Part shown: piece after piece, positions 23,793 to 31,127 of the stretch
Numbering within the stretch: position 1 is the first letter of the stretch
Layout: each line of letters starts with the position of its first letter
Assembly: GCA_964524145.1 (NCBI GenBank)
Contig: CAZGCA010000071.1
Location: 1-31,127 of the forward strand
DNA length: 31,127 nt
Direction of reading: 5' to 3'
Source of the DNA: CAZGCA01 sp964524145
GTDB lineage: Bacteria; Hydrogenedentota; CAZGCA01
Translations under genes and position numbers: made by a program
Notes under the pieces: generated by a model
Told to the model about the DNA's origin: nothing
The model's input: the letters and a program-made list of their open reading frames with translations, nothing else
The model's database searches: none

Positions 23793-25313
23793 TCAGCCCC
23801 TCCGTTTCCTGTTGTCTCTGCGGGAGTATCCGCGTGCGTAATCGGCACGGCACCGCTGTTCGATCGTGTCCGGGTGTTCGCCGAGTTCGTTGACCAGAGC
23901 AGCGTGCAGCTCGCGGACCAGGTCCTGATGTTCTTCCTGGCCGGCGAGGTTGTTGAACTCGCCCGGGTCGGCTTCGAGGTCGTAGAGCTCCCGCTCGGGC
24001 GACTGTCTGCCCTCCGGCGGCGTGTGGTAGACGTACTTGTAGTTGCCACTGCGGATCATCGCGAACCCGGAGGCAATGTTGTGCCCGTAGTACTCGCTGA
24101 CCGCGATGTCTTTCCACCTGGCATCGGGACTGTCCATCCACTGGACCATCGAGTCGCCGTCCCAGTCGCCGGGAGTCTTCGCACCACCAAGCTCGGCGAT
24201 GGTCTGCACGACGTCCACCAGCGAGCAGGCTTCGGTACGCCGCTGCCCGCCCCCCCACCTGGCAGGCCAGCTCACTATGAGAGGCACGCGCGCGGCATGT
24301 TCGTACACGCAGTTCTTCCACCAGAGACCGTGCTCGCCCATGTTCTCGCCGTGGTCCGTGGTATAGATCACGACCGTGTTGTCGGCGACGTCGCTCTCCG
24401 CCAACACGTTCAGCACCTTGCCGATCTCTTCGTCAACCCACTGCGTGAGCCCGTAGTAAAGCTCGCGGCCTTTTCGGACGATCTCGTCCGGCGCATCCTC
24501 GACGTTGAACGCGATGCGGAGATGCTGATGGTTCAGAACCTGGGATTCGAGGTGTCCGTCCGGTATCACGGGCATCGGGACTCGACCCTTGTACGGCTCC
24601 CAACACCGTTCCGGAACGATAAGAGGAAAGTGCGGAGCGAGATATCCTGCCAACAGGAAAAACGGTTTGCCGTCCGACTTGCGGTCCTTCAGAAACTTCA
24701 CCGTCCCTGCGGTCACGTCGCGGTCGTGATCGAGTATTCTGGAGTGGTCGCCGGGATGGAACTCATCGAACCGTTTCGAGATTCCTTGTTGGGGAACAAG
24801 ATCGTCGGCCTTCCGGCGTGCACCACGGCCCGTCTTCACATGGGTGTTCATGTTGCCGCCGATCTCCTCGAAGCCGTAACGGCGAGTGCGGTCGTAGTGC
24901 ATCTTGCCGCAGAGGTATGACTCGTAACCGGCTGCATTCAGGATGCGCGGCAGAGAGGGGTAATCTGCGCTCGGCAACCAGCAACTGTTGCTCCACGCGC
25001 CTACTCGAGAAACGTACTTGCCCGACGTGAATGACAGCCGGGAGGGAACGCACAACGGCGAGTTGCAATAGCAGCTCTCGAAGGTCAAGCCCCGCCGGGC
25101 CAATCCGTCGAGGTTGGGTGTCCGGACGATATCGTTCCCGTAACACCCGAGAACGCCGGCGTTGTGTTCGTCGGTGATTATAACGATGATGTTCGGTTTT
25201 GTGCCGTCGGTGGCAGCCTGCGCGGAGACGGTAGCGCATGACGGTATCGCCAACGATGTTGTGCCGACACCAACGGCTGTCAGAAACTCGCGACGGTTGA
25301 ATTTCGATCTCAC
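23793..25313 (-). CDS. Exported type I sulfatase (formylglycine-dependent)
   Basis: A 506-residue arylsulfatase-family protein. GTG 25313 has GGAGG 7 bases upstream. A Tat-like signal (NRREFLTAVGVGTTSLAIPS) precedes NIIVIITDEHN with the metal-binding Asp48. The sulfatase signature C-V-P-S-R is at 88-92 (SPLCVPSRLSFTSGKY), so C88 should be converted to formylglycine by a maturase encoded elsewhere. Further catalytic blocks are YTTDHGENMGEHGLWWK and the later His/Lys region. It hydrolyses sulfate esters, most likely from a polysaccharide given its neighbours. The gene follows the esterase by only 23 bases, so the two are cotranscribed. Sulfatase subfamily and substrate position cannot be read from the sequence by eye. 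Confidence 0.93.
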   Translation of the reverse strand: MRSKFNRREFLTAVGVGTTSLAIPSCATVSAQAATDGTKPNIIVIITDEHNAGVLGCYGNDIVRTPNLDGLARRGLTFESCYCNSPLCVPSRLSFTSGKYVSRVGAWSNSCWLPSADYPSLPRILNAAGYESYLCGKMHYDRTRRYGFEEIGGNMNTHVKTGRGARRKADDLVPQQGISKRFDEFHPGDHSRILDHDRDVTAGTVKFLKDRKSDGKPFFLLAGYLAPHFPLIVPERCWEPYKGRVPMPVIPDGHLESQVLNHQHLRIAFNVEDAPDEIVRKGRELYYGLTQWVDEEIGKVLNVLAESDVADNTVVIYTTDHGENMGEHGLWWKNCVYEHAARVPLIVSWPARWGGGQRRTEACSLVDVVQTIAELGGAKTPGDWDGDSMVQWMDSPDARWKDIAVSEYYGHNIASGFAMIRSGNYKYVYHTPPEGRQSPERELYDLEADPGEFNNLAGQEEHQDLVRELHAALVNELGEHPDTIEQRCRADYARGYSRRDNRKRRG

Positions 25314-25336
25314 TTGTTCACCTCCGTTTATTCGGG

Positions 25337-26293
25337 TCAGTCCCGCTTCCGCCGTTTCTGTCTCTCGCCCCGCTTACGGCCGAGCTTCCGGCCTTTGTCC
25401 AGCTCTTCATCGGTCGGCTCCCGGATCGTCGGCTCGCCCTCGATGAATCCGAGCGATGCAAGGAACCTGTCGGCGGCGATCAGTGTATGCTCCATCCACG
25501 GCGAGGCGTTGAAGAAGCCGTGGCCCAGACCTTCCTGTGTGTACTCTTCGGCCCGAGCGCCCAGCGACTCGGCCTTCGCGCGATACTCGTCGCCCTGGGG
25601 TTTCAGCCTGTCTTCCGCGCCGAACATAATCAGCGCCGGCGGGAAGTCTTTGTGAAGATGCACGGTTGGAGAGATCTTGCGTGCCAGTTCCTGGTTGCCA
25701 TCGAGCCGGTCGATCAGAAGCGCGTGGGTGAAATCCAGAACCGGATTGAACAGAACCATGGCCTGCGGTATGGTGGAAATGGAGAGGTTGTCTCCATCCG
25801 CTTCGACGCTTTTCGCGATGGCGGCACATGCGGCAAGATGTCCGCCGGCCGATCCGCCCGATACGATGAGGCGTTGCGGGTCGATGCCCAACCGGCCGGC
25901 GTTCTCGCGCAGCCAGCGTACGGCACTGCGGGCGTCTTCGACGCACTTGTCCGGCGTGACATCGTCCCGGCTTCGAACCCGATAATCAGCGCGCGCGGCG
26001 ACCAGTCCACGACCGGCGAAATACTCGGCCTGCTTCTCGAACTGACGAACCGTTCCCTGAGTCCATCCCCCGCCAAAGAAGAACACGATTGCCGGGCGTT
26101 TGTCGGAAGGTTGCCAGTCCGGAGGATAACCCAGATGGATCTCGAGTTCGCGTTCGCCGATGGCTTTGTAGACATAGACGTTTTGAGGTGTCGCATCTCC
26201 CCCACTCTCAGCATCGGCTCGAGCCGGAACCGACGTCGCGGCGATTCCAAGTAACAAACATCCCAACGCCGGAAAGCAAAGAACGTGCTTCAT
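25337..26293 (-). CDS. Exported alpha/beta hydrolase esterase with basic C-terminal tail
   Basis: From ATG 26293 (AAGGAG 5 bases upstream) the 318-residue product has a signal peptide (FPALGCLLLGIAATSVPARA) and a hormone-sensitive-lipase/BD-FAE-like hydrolase domain. The oxyanion region is FFFGGGWTQG (71-80), in place of the usual HGGG; the nucleophile elbow is G-G-S-A-G-G with S148; the acid is probably D228 (GAEDRL) and the base H258 (GLGHGFF). It probably deacylates a polysaccharide or its fragments in the periplasm. The last 20 or so residues are very basic (GRKLGRKRGERQKRRKRD), unusual for an exported enzyme and possibly an anchor to anionic glycan. It lies 23 bases upstream of the sulfatase gene. 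Confidence 0.83.
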   Translation of the reverse strand: MKHVLCFPALGCLLLGIAATSVPARADAESGGDATPQNVYVYKAIGERELEIHLGYPPDWQPSDKRPAIVFFFGGGWTQGTVRQFEKQAEYFAGRGLVAARADYRVRSRDDVTPDKCVEDARSAVRWLRENAGRLGIDPQRLIVSGGSAGGHLAACAAIAKSVEADGDNLSISTIPQAMVLFNPVLDFTHALLIDRLDGNQELARKISPTVHLHKDFPPALIMFGAEDRLKPQGDEYRAKAESLGARAEEYTQEGLGHGFFNASPWMEHTLIAADRFLASLGFIEGEPTIREPTDEELDKGRKLGRKRGERQKRRKRD

Positions 26294-26359
26294 AACATCT
26301 CCTTCTCTCAACGGCCAGATCCTTCGACGCTTACCGACCGCGGTGGTCGACGCCACATT

Positions 26360-26388
26360 ATCATACGATTCATCCGGAACGTAAGCAA
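26360..26388 (-). promoter_or_regulatory. Possible promoter of the esterase-sulfatase unit
   Basis: On the minus strand TTGCTT (26383-26388), a 17-base spacer and TATGAT (26360-26365) lie about 67 bases before ATG 26293. The -10 is good and the -35 weak. Confidence 0.35.
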
Positions 26389-26457
26389 GGTTTATGGTGT
26401 CGAGGGTGTGCGAGATCTACTCTCCGGGGATCTGAGCGAAGTAGGCGAGCCTGTACC

Positions 26458-27618
26458 TTAATACAACAGGAATCCCGTGCGATAGTCCTCGAACTCCGGG
26501 AGGGCCGTTTGCCAACGGCCGGCAATCGTCGGGGGCGAATCCCCCGCATCTATCGCTTTGCGCACCTCCGGCGTGCCGAGAAGATCGTCGAACTGCTGCC
26601 TTCGCCACCGGAACTTGCCCGGCTCGAGTTCTTTGATGACTTTAAGCGTCCACAAGGCCGTTAGAACCGGGGCGAACGTGTCCCTGTCGCTCACACAGAT
26701 CCGCAACCCGCGGCACACGCGTTCTCTGTACGCCGGGCTCTTTGCCGCGTGCGGGATCGAGTGCGGGGTGAACACCACGGGCTGGAACGTGCAACCCGGC
26801 GGTCGAACCCGGTCGAGCCGCTCGATGGCCGCGCGGTTGTCGAGCCACGGCGCGCCAACCTGCTCGAACGGCATGAACGTACCGCGCCCCTCGCTGACGT
26901 TTGTTCCTTCGAACAGGCAGAATCCCGGGTAGACTATCGCAGTATCGAGGCTTGGCATGTTCGGCGAGGGAGGAACCCACGGCAAGCCCGTTTCGTCAAA
27001 CCACATCTCGCGAGTCCAACCTTCCAGCGCGACGACGCTCACACACGACGACGGCAGATCGTGTTCCGCAACGAACAGGCGCGCCAGCTCCCCCATCGTC
27101 ATTCCGTGTCGCAGGGCTACCCCGCTAACAGGCCCGGACAGCCGGACGCCGGTTATCGGGTTCGGCCTGTCGAGCACCACAACCTGCTTCCCGTACTTTG
27201 CGGCGGCTTCGATGCACTCGTGCATGGTCGACGCGTACGTATAGACCCGCACGCCAACGTCCTGAAGGTCTACAAGGATTGTGTCAACGGTAGCAAGTAT
27301 CTTTGGCCACGGCGGCCGTGTCGAACCGTACAGGCTATGTACAAGAAGGTCTTTGCGACGTGATGGCGGGACATCTACACCGGCAGGCAGGCTCGCGTCC
27401 ATCCCGTGCTCCGCCGCAAGGAGGCATTCGACCCGAAGGTCTCTGCGCGACGACAGGATATCGAGCAGGTGCGTGCCGCTACGGTCTACCGAGGCGGCAT
27501 GGCACAGTACGCCAAGCCGCTTCCCGCGGAGAGAATCGAAACCGCGTTCGACGAGAACATCCAACCCGGAACGAACCCGCGCACCGCTTCTTGCCCGGCC
27601 CGCTAGACGCTTTCTCAC
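26458..27618 (-). CDS. DUF1343 / NamZ-like glycosidase without visible signal peptide
   Basis: A 386-residue DUF1343 protein, the family that includes exo-beta-N-acetylmuramidase NamZ (GH171). GTG 27618 has GGAGG 10 bases upstream. Conserved blocks are G-x-x-V-L at the start (DVLVERGFDSLRGKRLGVLCH), the catalytic E70-H71-G72 (AAEHGMDA), DLQDVGVRVYTY (118-129), LDRPNPITG, PSPNMPSLDTA and FEGTNVSEGRGT. NamZ enzymes release terminal MurNAc from peptidoglycan fragments and are usually exported, but this N-terminus (RKRLAGRARSGARVRSGLD) is basic with no hydrophobic stretch, so it would be cytoplasmic or the true start is elsewhere. It is the first gene of the leftward run, 164 bases before the esterase. 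Muropeptide or amino-sugar salvage is plausible. Confidence 0.88.
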   Translation of the reverse strand: MRKRLAGRARSGARVRSGLDVLVERGFDSLRGKRLGVLCHAASVDRSGTHLLDILSSRRDLRVECLLAAEHGMDASLPAGVDVPPSRRKDLLVHSLYGSTRPPWPKILATVDTILVDLQDVGVRVYTYASTMHECIEAAAKYGKQVVVLDRPNPITGVRLSGPVSGVALRHGMTMGELARLFVAEHDLPSSCVSVVALEGWTREMWFDETGLPWVPPSPNMPSLDTAIVYPGFCLFEGTNVSEGRGTFMPFEQVGAPWLDNRAAIERLDRVRPPGCTFQPVVFTPHSIPHAAKSPAYRERVCRGLRICVSDRDTFAPVLTALWTLKVIKELEPGKFRWRRQQFDDLLGTPEVRKAIDAGDSPPTIAGRWQTALPEFEDYRTGFLLY

Positions 27619-27654
27619 AACCAGGACACCTCCTTATGTTTGCAGTCCACGCAT

Positions 27655-27684
27655 ACTCTATCCCCCGACACTATCACAGGTCAA
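27655..27684 (-). promoter_or_regulatory. Promoter of the DUF1343 gene
   Basis: On the minus strand TTGACC (27679-27684), an 18-base spacer and TAGAGT (27655-27660) lie 36 bases before GTG 27618. The same TAGAGT -10 occurs before the ceramidase-like gene. Confidence 0.4.
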
Positions 27685-27721
27685 GTTCCGGGATGTCCTT
27701 GTGCCGTCTCCGGATTGGGGC

Positions 27722-27750
27722 TTGACACCTTTCGGGGGAAGTAGTATCTT
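27722..27750 (+). promoter_or_regulatory. Promoter of the pseudopilin gene
   Basis: A consensus -35 TTGACA (27722-27727) is followed by a 17-base spacer and TATCTT (27745-27750). The predicted transcript has an untranslated leader of about 150 bases before ATG 27906; I see no clear regulatory fold in it. Confidence 0.45.
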
Positions 27751-27905
27751 TGCTATCGGAAGTGCGGCTGTTGTGGGGGTCGTAGGACTAGATGACATGA
27801 GGTCTTTCGAGGAGGTGGTGCCTGGCCTGAGTGTGTGAAACCCGCCAAACCTTGTGAAACCACAGTCGTGCGGCCAGTTCTTGCCAGAAGGAGGTAGCAG
27901 AGACA

Positions 27906-28724
27906 ATGAAAGTCAAGAAAGGATTTACCCTGATAGAGCTGTTGGTGGTAATCGCGATCATCGGGATTCTGGCGGCGATCCTGTTGCCGGCGCTTGCGCG
28001 AGCGCGCGAAGCGGCCAGACGTTCATCGTGTCAGAACAACCTGAAACAGTTCGGGATTATCTTCAAGATGTACTCCAACGAGTGGAACGGCCGGTTTCCC
28101 CAGTGTGGACTATGGACGTGCCAATACCCTGAGGAGACGACGGAGCGCGACGTATACTGGACTGTCTTCAACGGGCAGGCGGTCTATCCGGAGTACATGA
28201 CGGACCTTCAGATCATGATCTGTCCGTCGGACGCCGACGCGAAAACCAACTTGCGGGACCAGGGTTGGTTTCATCACCTCGAGGACGAGGACCAGCCGAT
28301 TGACGGGGGTTGCTTCTTCGACGTGAGTTACATATACACGGCGTGGGTGACGACGAACGACGACGATGCGGTAGCGTTGTACAGTTATCTGTATGGGGTG
28401 GGCGAATTCATGGGGGCACCATGGAGGGTATCCGTCATGGACACCGATCTGGACGTTAGTGGCGAAACATTCTACCGGCTGCGCGAAGGTATCGAGCGAT
28501 TCTTCATCACCGACATTAACAACCCCGCTGCGAGCGCCATGGCACAGAGCGAAATCCCGATTATGGTCGACGAGTTCGCGGCCCCAAGCGGTGGCATGCC
28601 AACCTTCAACCATATACCCGGCGGTATCAATGTCCTTTATCTCGACGGGCATGTCGAGTGGGTCGGTTACAAATCAGGTTTCCCGTGCACGAGTCGCCTT
28701 GCCAACCTGTTTGGCATGTTGTGA
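27906..28724 (+). CDS. Type II/IV pseudopilin-like protein with H-Xn-DG tail
   Basis: A 272-residue protein that begins with a textbook class III prepilin signal: KVKKG followed by FTLIELLVVIAIIGILAAIL, cut before Phe by prepilin peptidase and N-methylated. The helix continues through PALARAREAARRSSCQNNLKQ. The globular part is Cys- and aromatic-rich and ends in HIPGGINVLYLDGHVEW, the 'H-X9-DG' processing-associated element seen in very large paralogue families of Planctomycetes, Lentisphaerae and relatives; here the spacing is ten residues. The ATG has GGAGG 11 bases upstream. Such proteins probably assemble on type II-secretion-like pseudopili or on the cell surface, often near carbohydrate enzymes. 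No secretion-apparatus gene is in the window. Confidence 0.9.
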   Translation: MKVKKGFTLIELLVVIAIIGILAAILLPALARAREAARRSSCQNNLKQFGIIFKMYSNEWNGRFPQCGLWTCQYPEETTERDVYWTVFNGQAVYPEYMTDLQIMICPSDADAKTNLRDQGWFHHLEDEDQPIDGGCFFDVSYIYTAWVTTNDDDAVALYSYLYGVGEFMGAPWRVSVMDTDLDVSGETFYRLREGIERFFITDINNPAASAMAQSEIPIMVDEFAAPSGGMPTFNHIPGGINVLYLDGHVEWVGYKSGFPCTSRLANLFGML

Positions 28725-28812
28725 TCCGCTCCGGAATGTAGTGAGCACGTAGGGCACCAAGGAACGTGAGACACTAGGTCGTTGTCTGAATCGTCGGACG
28801 AGATGTAACGAG

Positions 28813-28852
28813 GGGCCTGCGACATTCGACGTCGCAGGCCCTTCTTCCGTCT
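28813..28852 (+). terminator. Rho-independent terminator after the pseudopilin gene
   Basis: A perfect 11-bp GC-rich stem (28813-28823 with 28831-28841) with a 7-base loop is followed by TTCTTCCGTCT. It lies about 90 bases after the pseudopilin stop and 53 bases before the convergent gene's stop. It is the clearest terminator in the window. Confidence 0.75.
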
Positions 28853-28893
28853 ATTTCGAAGACTCGGTAGACCGCTTCGCGCCCAAGGCAGTT

Positions 28894-31127
28894 CTATTTC
28901 ACCGCAACCTCGCCATCGAGCGAGACTGTCTTTGACGTGCCATCCTCGAACGTGACGCGCACGTCGCGCGGCGTGTCGGCGAGATCCTCGAGCAGGAACC
29001 CGGTGTCGGTCTGTTTCACGGCGATGCTGTCGATGCCGAACGCGTGGTTGCGCGGCCGGTCGATGTACACGTCGCCCCAATGGTCGCGTATACGGTTCCT
29101 GGCCTCGCTCGCAGCGCCGTTACCCCACGTGAAGATGGTGAACGACCCCACGCCTTCGCCCTCTTTCGACGTGGCGCCGCCGTGGCCGTAGTTCTCCATC
29201 ATGAACCCGTAGTCTTCCGGCCCGAAATGGTTCCACACCTTCTCCCACAGCGCTTTCTGCCGCGGGTTCTCGGGGCAGTACATCATGATGAAGCCCGATT
29301 TTGCAGCGCTCACACCGCGTTCGAACAGGTGCGGATCGCCCGTCTCCTTGTAAAACTCCATGAACAGCTCGGCAAAGAGGCACTGGCGCGAATCGTTCCA
29401 CTCGCCGTCGCAGTTCATCACGCCGAACCCGCCCAACGCCGGCACGTAGATGAACGGCGGCTGCCAGACCTGCTGGGTCATGCTCAGCTCGTCGAGCGTG
29501 CGGCGGCCCCAGTCCAGGTAACGCTCGTCTCCCGTCGCCCGGTACGTTTCCAGCAACGCTTCGGCAGTCCAGAAGGTCGAGAAGTTGCACTGTTTGTACA
29601 TGGCGTTTCGCGGGATGCGTTTGTTCAGGTACTCCGGATACCCCCACCGGCAGCACGAGAAGTAGGTCTCGAAATCTTCCCATCGTCCCGCAGGCACGAT
29701 CTCGAGGAGCACGGCGTCCATCGCCTTGATCGCGGCCTCGCGATACTTCTTCTCGCCGGTGATCCCGGCCAGCTTGAGCAGGAACGTCACGCTCATGCTT
29801 GTTTCGGGCGTGTCGCGATACTTCTCCCAGGGCTTCTGCGTCTCCGGGTGGAGCCATGCGGGAAAGAACCCGCGCTCGTCCTGGAGCGTGAGCAGACGGT
29901 CGGCGTAGGTCCTGGCGTAGTCCACCAGCCTCGCATCCTGCTCGAGCTCTTCGTGCCATCGCAACATGAGCAAGCACGTCCAGCTCGCGTCGAGCACGTG
30001 GTACCACTCGTCGGTCACGCCGCTTTTCAGGTACGGAACACGGTTCGAGTTTGACCAATACCCGGTCTCCCACCCTTTGGACCGGTGCACCCTCTTGTCC
30101 CCGACCCTGATGCGCTTCATCTCCGTGCGGTATACCGACGGGAACAACCCGTTGTCCATCGGCGCGGACAGACTAAGCTCTTTCACCATGTTGGCCTTCT
30201 CGAGGAGATCCTCGTTCTTTGTCCGTCTTGCGAACCGGTACATGCCCGAGGCGGCCCGCAACGTCGAGAACCACGCCTGGTTCCATATCGACAGGAACTC
30301 GCGGAGATCGTAATCGCCGTCATAGTTGGGCGATTCGGTCACGTTGACGATGAACGCCGGTCCGCCGACGCGTTTGCCGTTCAGCTCGAACTCCTGCCAG
30401 ACCGCGTCTTTCCACGTATTGAACGCCCAGCTGTAGGTGTGCTCGACATACGTGTCCATCGGCACGCGAATCGGGTCGCCTTTCGCATAGAGCGGCCGCG
30501 CGTAACGTTCCCAGAAGAACCGCGACACCCGCGACCACGGGTTGACCGGCGTGTCGTCGTCGCGATAGACGGAGATGTAGAACCCCAGCTCGACCGCGCC
30601 GGGACTGAACGCCATGCCCGGTTCCTTCTTGTAAAGAACGTGCGAGGGAATCGACGTCCGTGTCATGCCCAACCACACTTTCCGCGCCGGCGCGTCGTAG
30701 TCCATGAACCACGGATTGTCCTCGCGCGCGCCGACGATCTCTAGCTCTGGCACGATCACCACGAGGTCGGGCCCGCGCGCCGCTATCAGCGCCGGCGAAC
30801 GAAACACGTGCTGCGCTACGCAAAACCCCTCGTCCGGCGACAGGTGAGGCGCCCACCACAGATCCGGCGTGAAGCCAAGAGAGAATGTGATCGCCAGCTC
30901 GTCCTGTTGAAGAGGTTCAGCCACCTGCCATGTCATCCGAACGCGCTGCCACCCGTCGCCCGCGTCGTCCACGCGCACCTCCGGGGCAAGCGCGTCGCCC
31001 AGACGCGGCGTATCGAACCGCACCCACTCCGTATCACCTCGCCCGACGACATACCCTTCCGCTACCTTCTGAATAGTCATTTCCTGCGACTCCGCTACCG
31101 TTGTCCAGCAAAATACCGCCAACAAAC
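28894..31127 (-). CDS. Large exported six-hairpin (alpha/alpha)6 protein, 5' end outside window
   Basis: About 743 residues are visible, and the frame stays open to the window edge, so the true start lies beyond 31127; the TTG at 31125 is not a credible start. The visible N-terminus (LAVFCWTTVAESQE) looks like the end of a signal peptide. A beta-rich domain (about 15-200) is followed by helical-hairpin repeats (about 215-660) of the kind found in glycoside hydrolases, epimerases and lyases with an (alpha/alpha)6 toroid, e.g. WYHVLDASWTCLLMLRWHEE, YRDTPETSMSVTFLLKLAG and FSTFWTAEALLETYRATG. A short beta domain ends the protein. I cannot assign a family. It is probably a periplasmic carbohydrate-active or carbohydrate-binding protein. 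Its 3' end converges on the pseudopilin gene across a terminator. Confidence 0.6.
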   Translation of the reverse strand, partial: LLAVFCWTTVAESQEMTIQKVAEGYVVGRGDTEWVRFDTPRLGDALAPEVRVDDAGDGWQRVRMTWQVAEPLQQDELAITFSLGFTPDLWWAPHLSPDEGFCVAQHVFRSPALIAARGPDLVVIVPELEIVGAREDNPWFMDYDAPARKVWLGMTRTSIPSHVLYKKEPGMAFSPGAVELGFYISVYRDDDTPVNPWSRVSRFFWERYARPLYAKGDPIRVPMDTYVEHTYSWAFNTWKDAVWQEFELNGKRVGGPAFIVNVTESPNYDGDYDLREFLSIWNQAWFSTLRAASGMYRFARRTKNEDLLEKANMVKELSLSAPMDNGLFPSVYRTEMKRIRVGDKRVHRSKGWETGYWSNSNRVPYLKSGVTDEWYHVLDASWTCLLMLRWHEELEQDARLVDYARTYADRLLTLQDERGFFPAWLHPETQKPWEKYRDTPETSMSVTFLLKLAGITGEKKYREAAIKAMDAVLLEIVPAGRWEDFETYFSCCRWGYPEYLNKRIPRNAMYKQCNFSTFWTAEALLETYRATGDERYLDWGRRTLDELSMTQQVWQPPFIYVPALGGFGVMNCDGEWNDSRQCLFAELFMEFYKETGDPHLFERGVSAAKSGFIMMYCPENPRQKALWEKVWNHFGPEDYGFMMENYGHGGATSKEGEGVGSFTIFTWGNGAASEARNRIRDHWGDVYIDRPRNHAFGIDSIAVKQTDTGFLLEDLADTPRDVRVTFEDGTSKTVSLDGEVAVK

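Noticed and set aside
23874..24920. A plus-strand open frame across the sulfatase gene
   Set aside because: Antisense to the sulfatase with its C-V-P-S-R signature; no ribosome-binding site or domain evident.

Overview
The window looks like a piece of a GC-rich chromosome from a free-living, Gram-negative glycan degrader of the PVC superphylum or a neighbouring phylum (Planctomycetota, Lentisphaerota, Verrucomicrobiota or Hydrogenedentota type). This is inference from gene content: several Tat-exported Gfo/Idh/MocA oxidoreductases, a DUF6807 protein, a DUF1343 protein, stand-alone uroporphyrinogen-decarboxylase-like proteins, an exported sulfatase, many lipoproteins, and a pseudopilin with an H-Xn-DG tail. 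I see no SusC/SusD pair, rRNA, tRNA, CRISPR array or intact mobile element. The phylum cannot be fixed from this window.

Layout. 1-483 is non-coding and full of palindromes. 484-1700 (+) is a DUF2089 regulator-like gene behind a near-consensus, apparently leaderless promoter, followed by a PspC-domain membrane protein. 1767-2963 (-) is a Tat-exported Gfo/Idh/MocA protein. 3267-5282 (+) is a lipoprotein with a six-hairpin glycosidase fold. At 5379-5560 lies an IS5-type transposase relic, then a secreted, C-terminally anchored protein with four tandem repeats of about 100 residues (5632-7218, +).

7351-13989 (-) is the most striking unit: seven tightly packed genes read from right to left. They are a URO-D-like protein, a sugar ABC ATPase, permease and binding lipoprotein, a cytoplasmic L-rhamnose mutarotase, a second mutarotase carrying a lipoprotein signal, and a second URO-D-like protein. 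It looks like an uptake and processing operon for rhamnose or a related, perhaps methylated, deoxysugar.

14115-20291 holds an exported alpha/beta hydrolase (-) and a four-gene plus-strand run: ceramidase-like protein, GH29 fucosidase-like protein, DUF6807 protein and a second Gfo/Idh/MocA protein. 20320-27618 (-) is a second degradative run, in transcription order DUF1343/NamZ-like protein, exported esterase, formylglycine sulfatase, ADP-ribosylglycohydrolase-family protein and GH51 arabinofuranosidase. 27906-28724 (+) is a pseudopilin with a strong terminator. 28894 to the window end (-) is a large six-hairpin protein whose N-terminus lies outside the window.

Taken together, fucosidase, arabinofuranosidase, sulfatase, esterases, rhamnose mutarotases and a sugar ABC importer suggest stepwise stripping of a sulfated or esterified, deoxysugar-rich polysaccharide (algal or pectin-like) outside the cytoplasm, with monosaccharides imported by the ABC system. 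The substrate is inferred, not shown.
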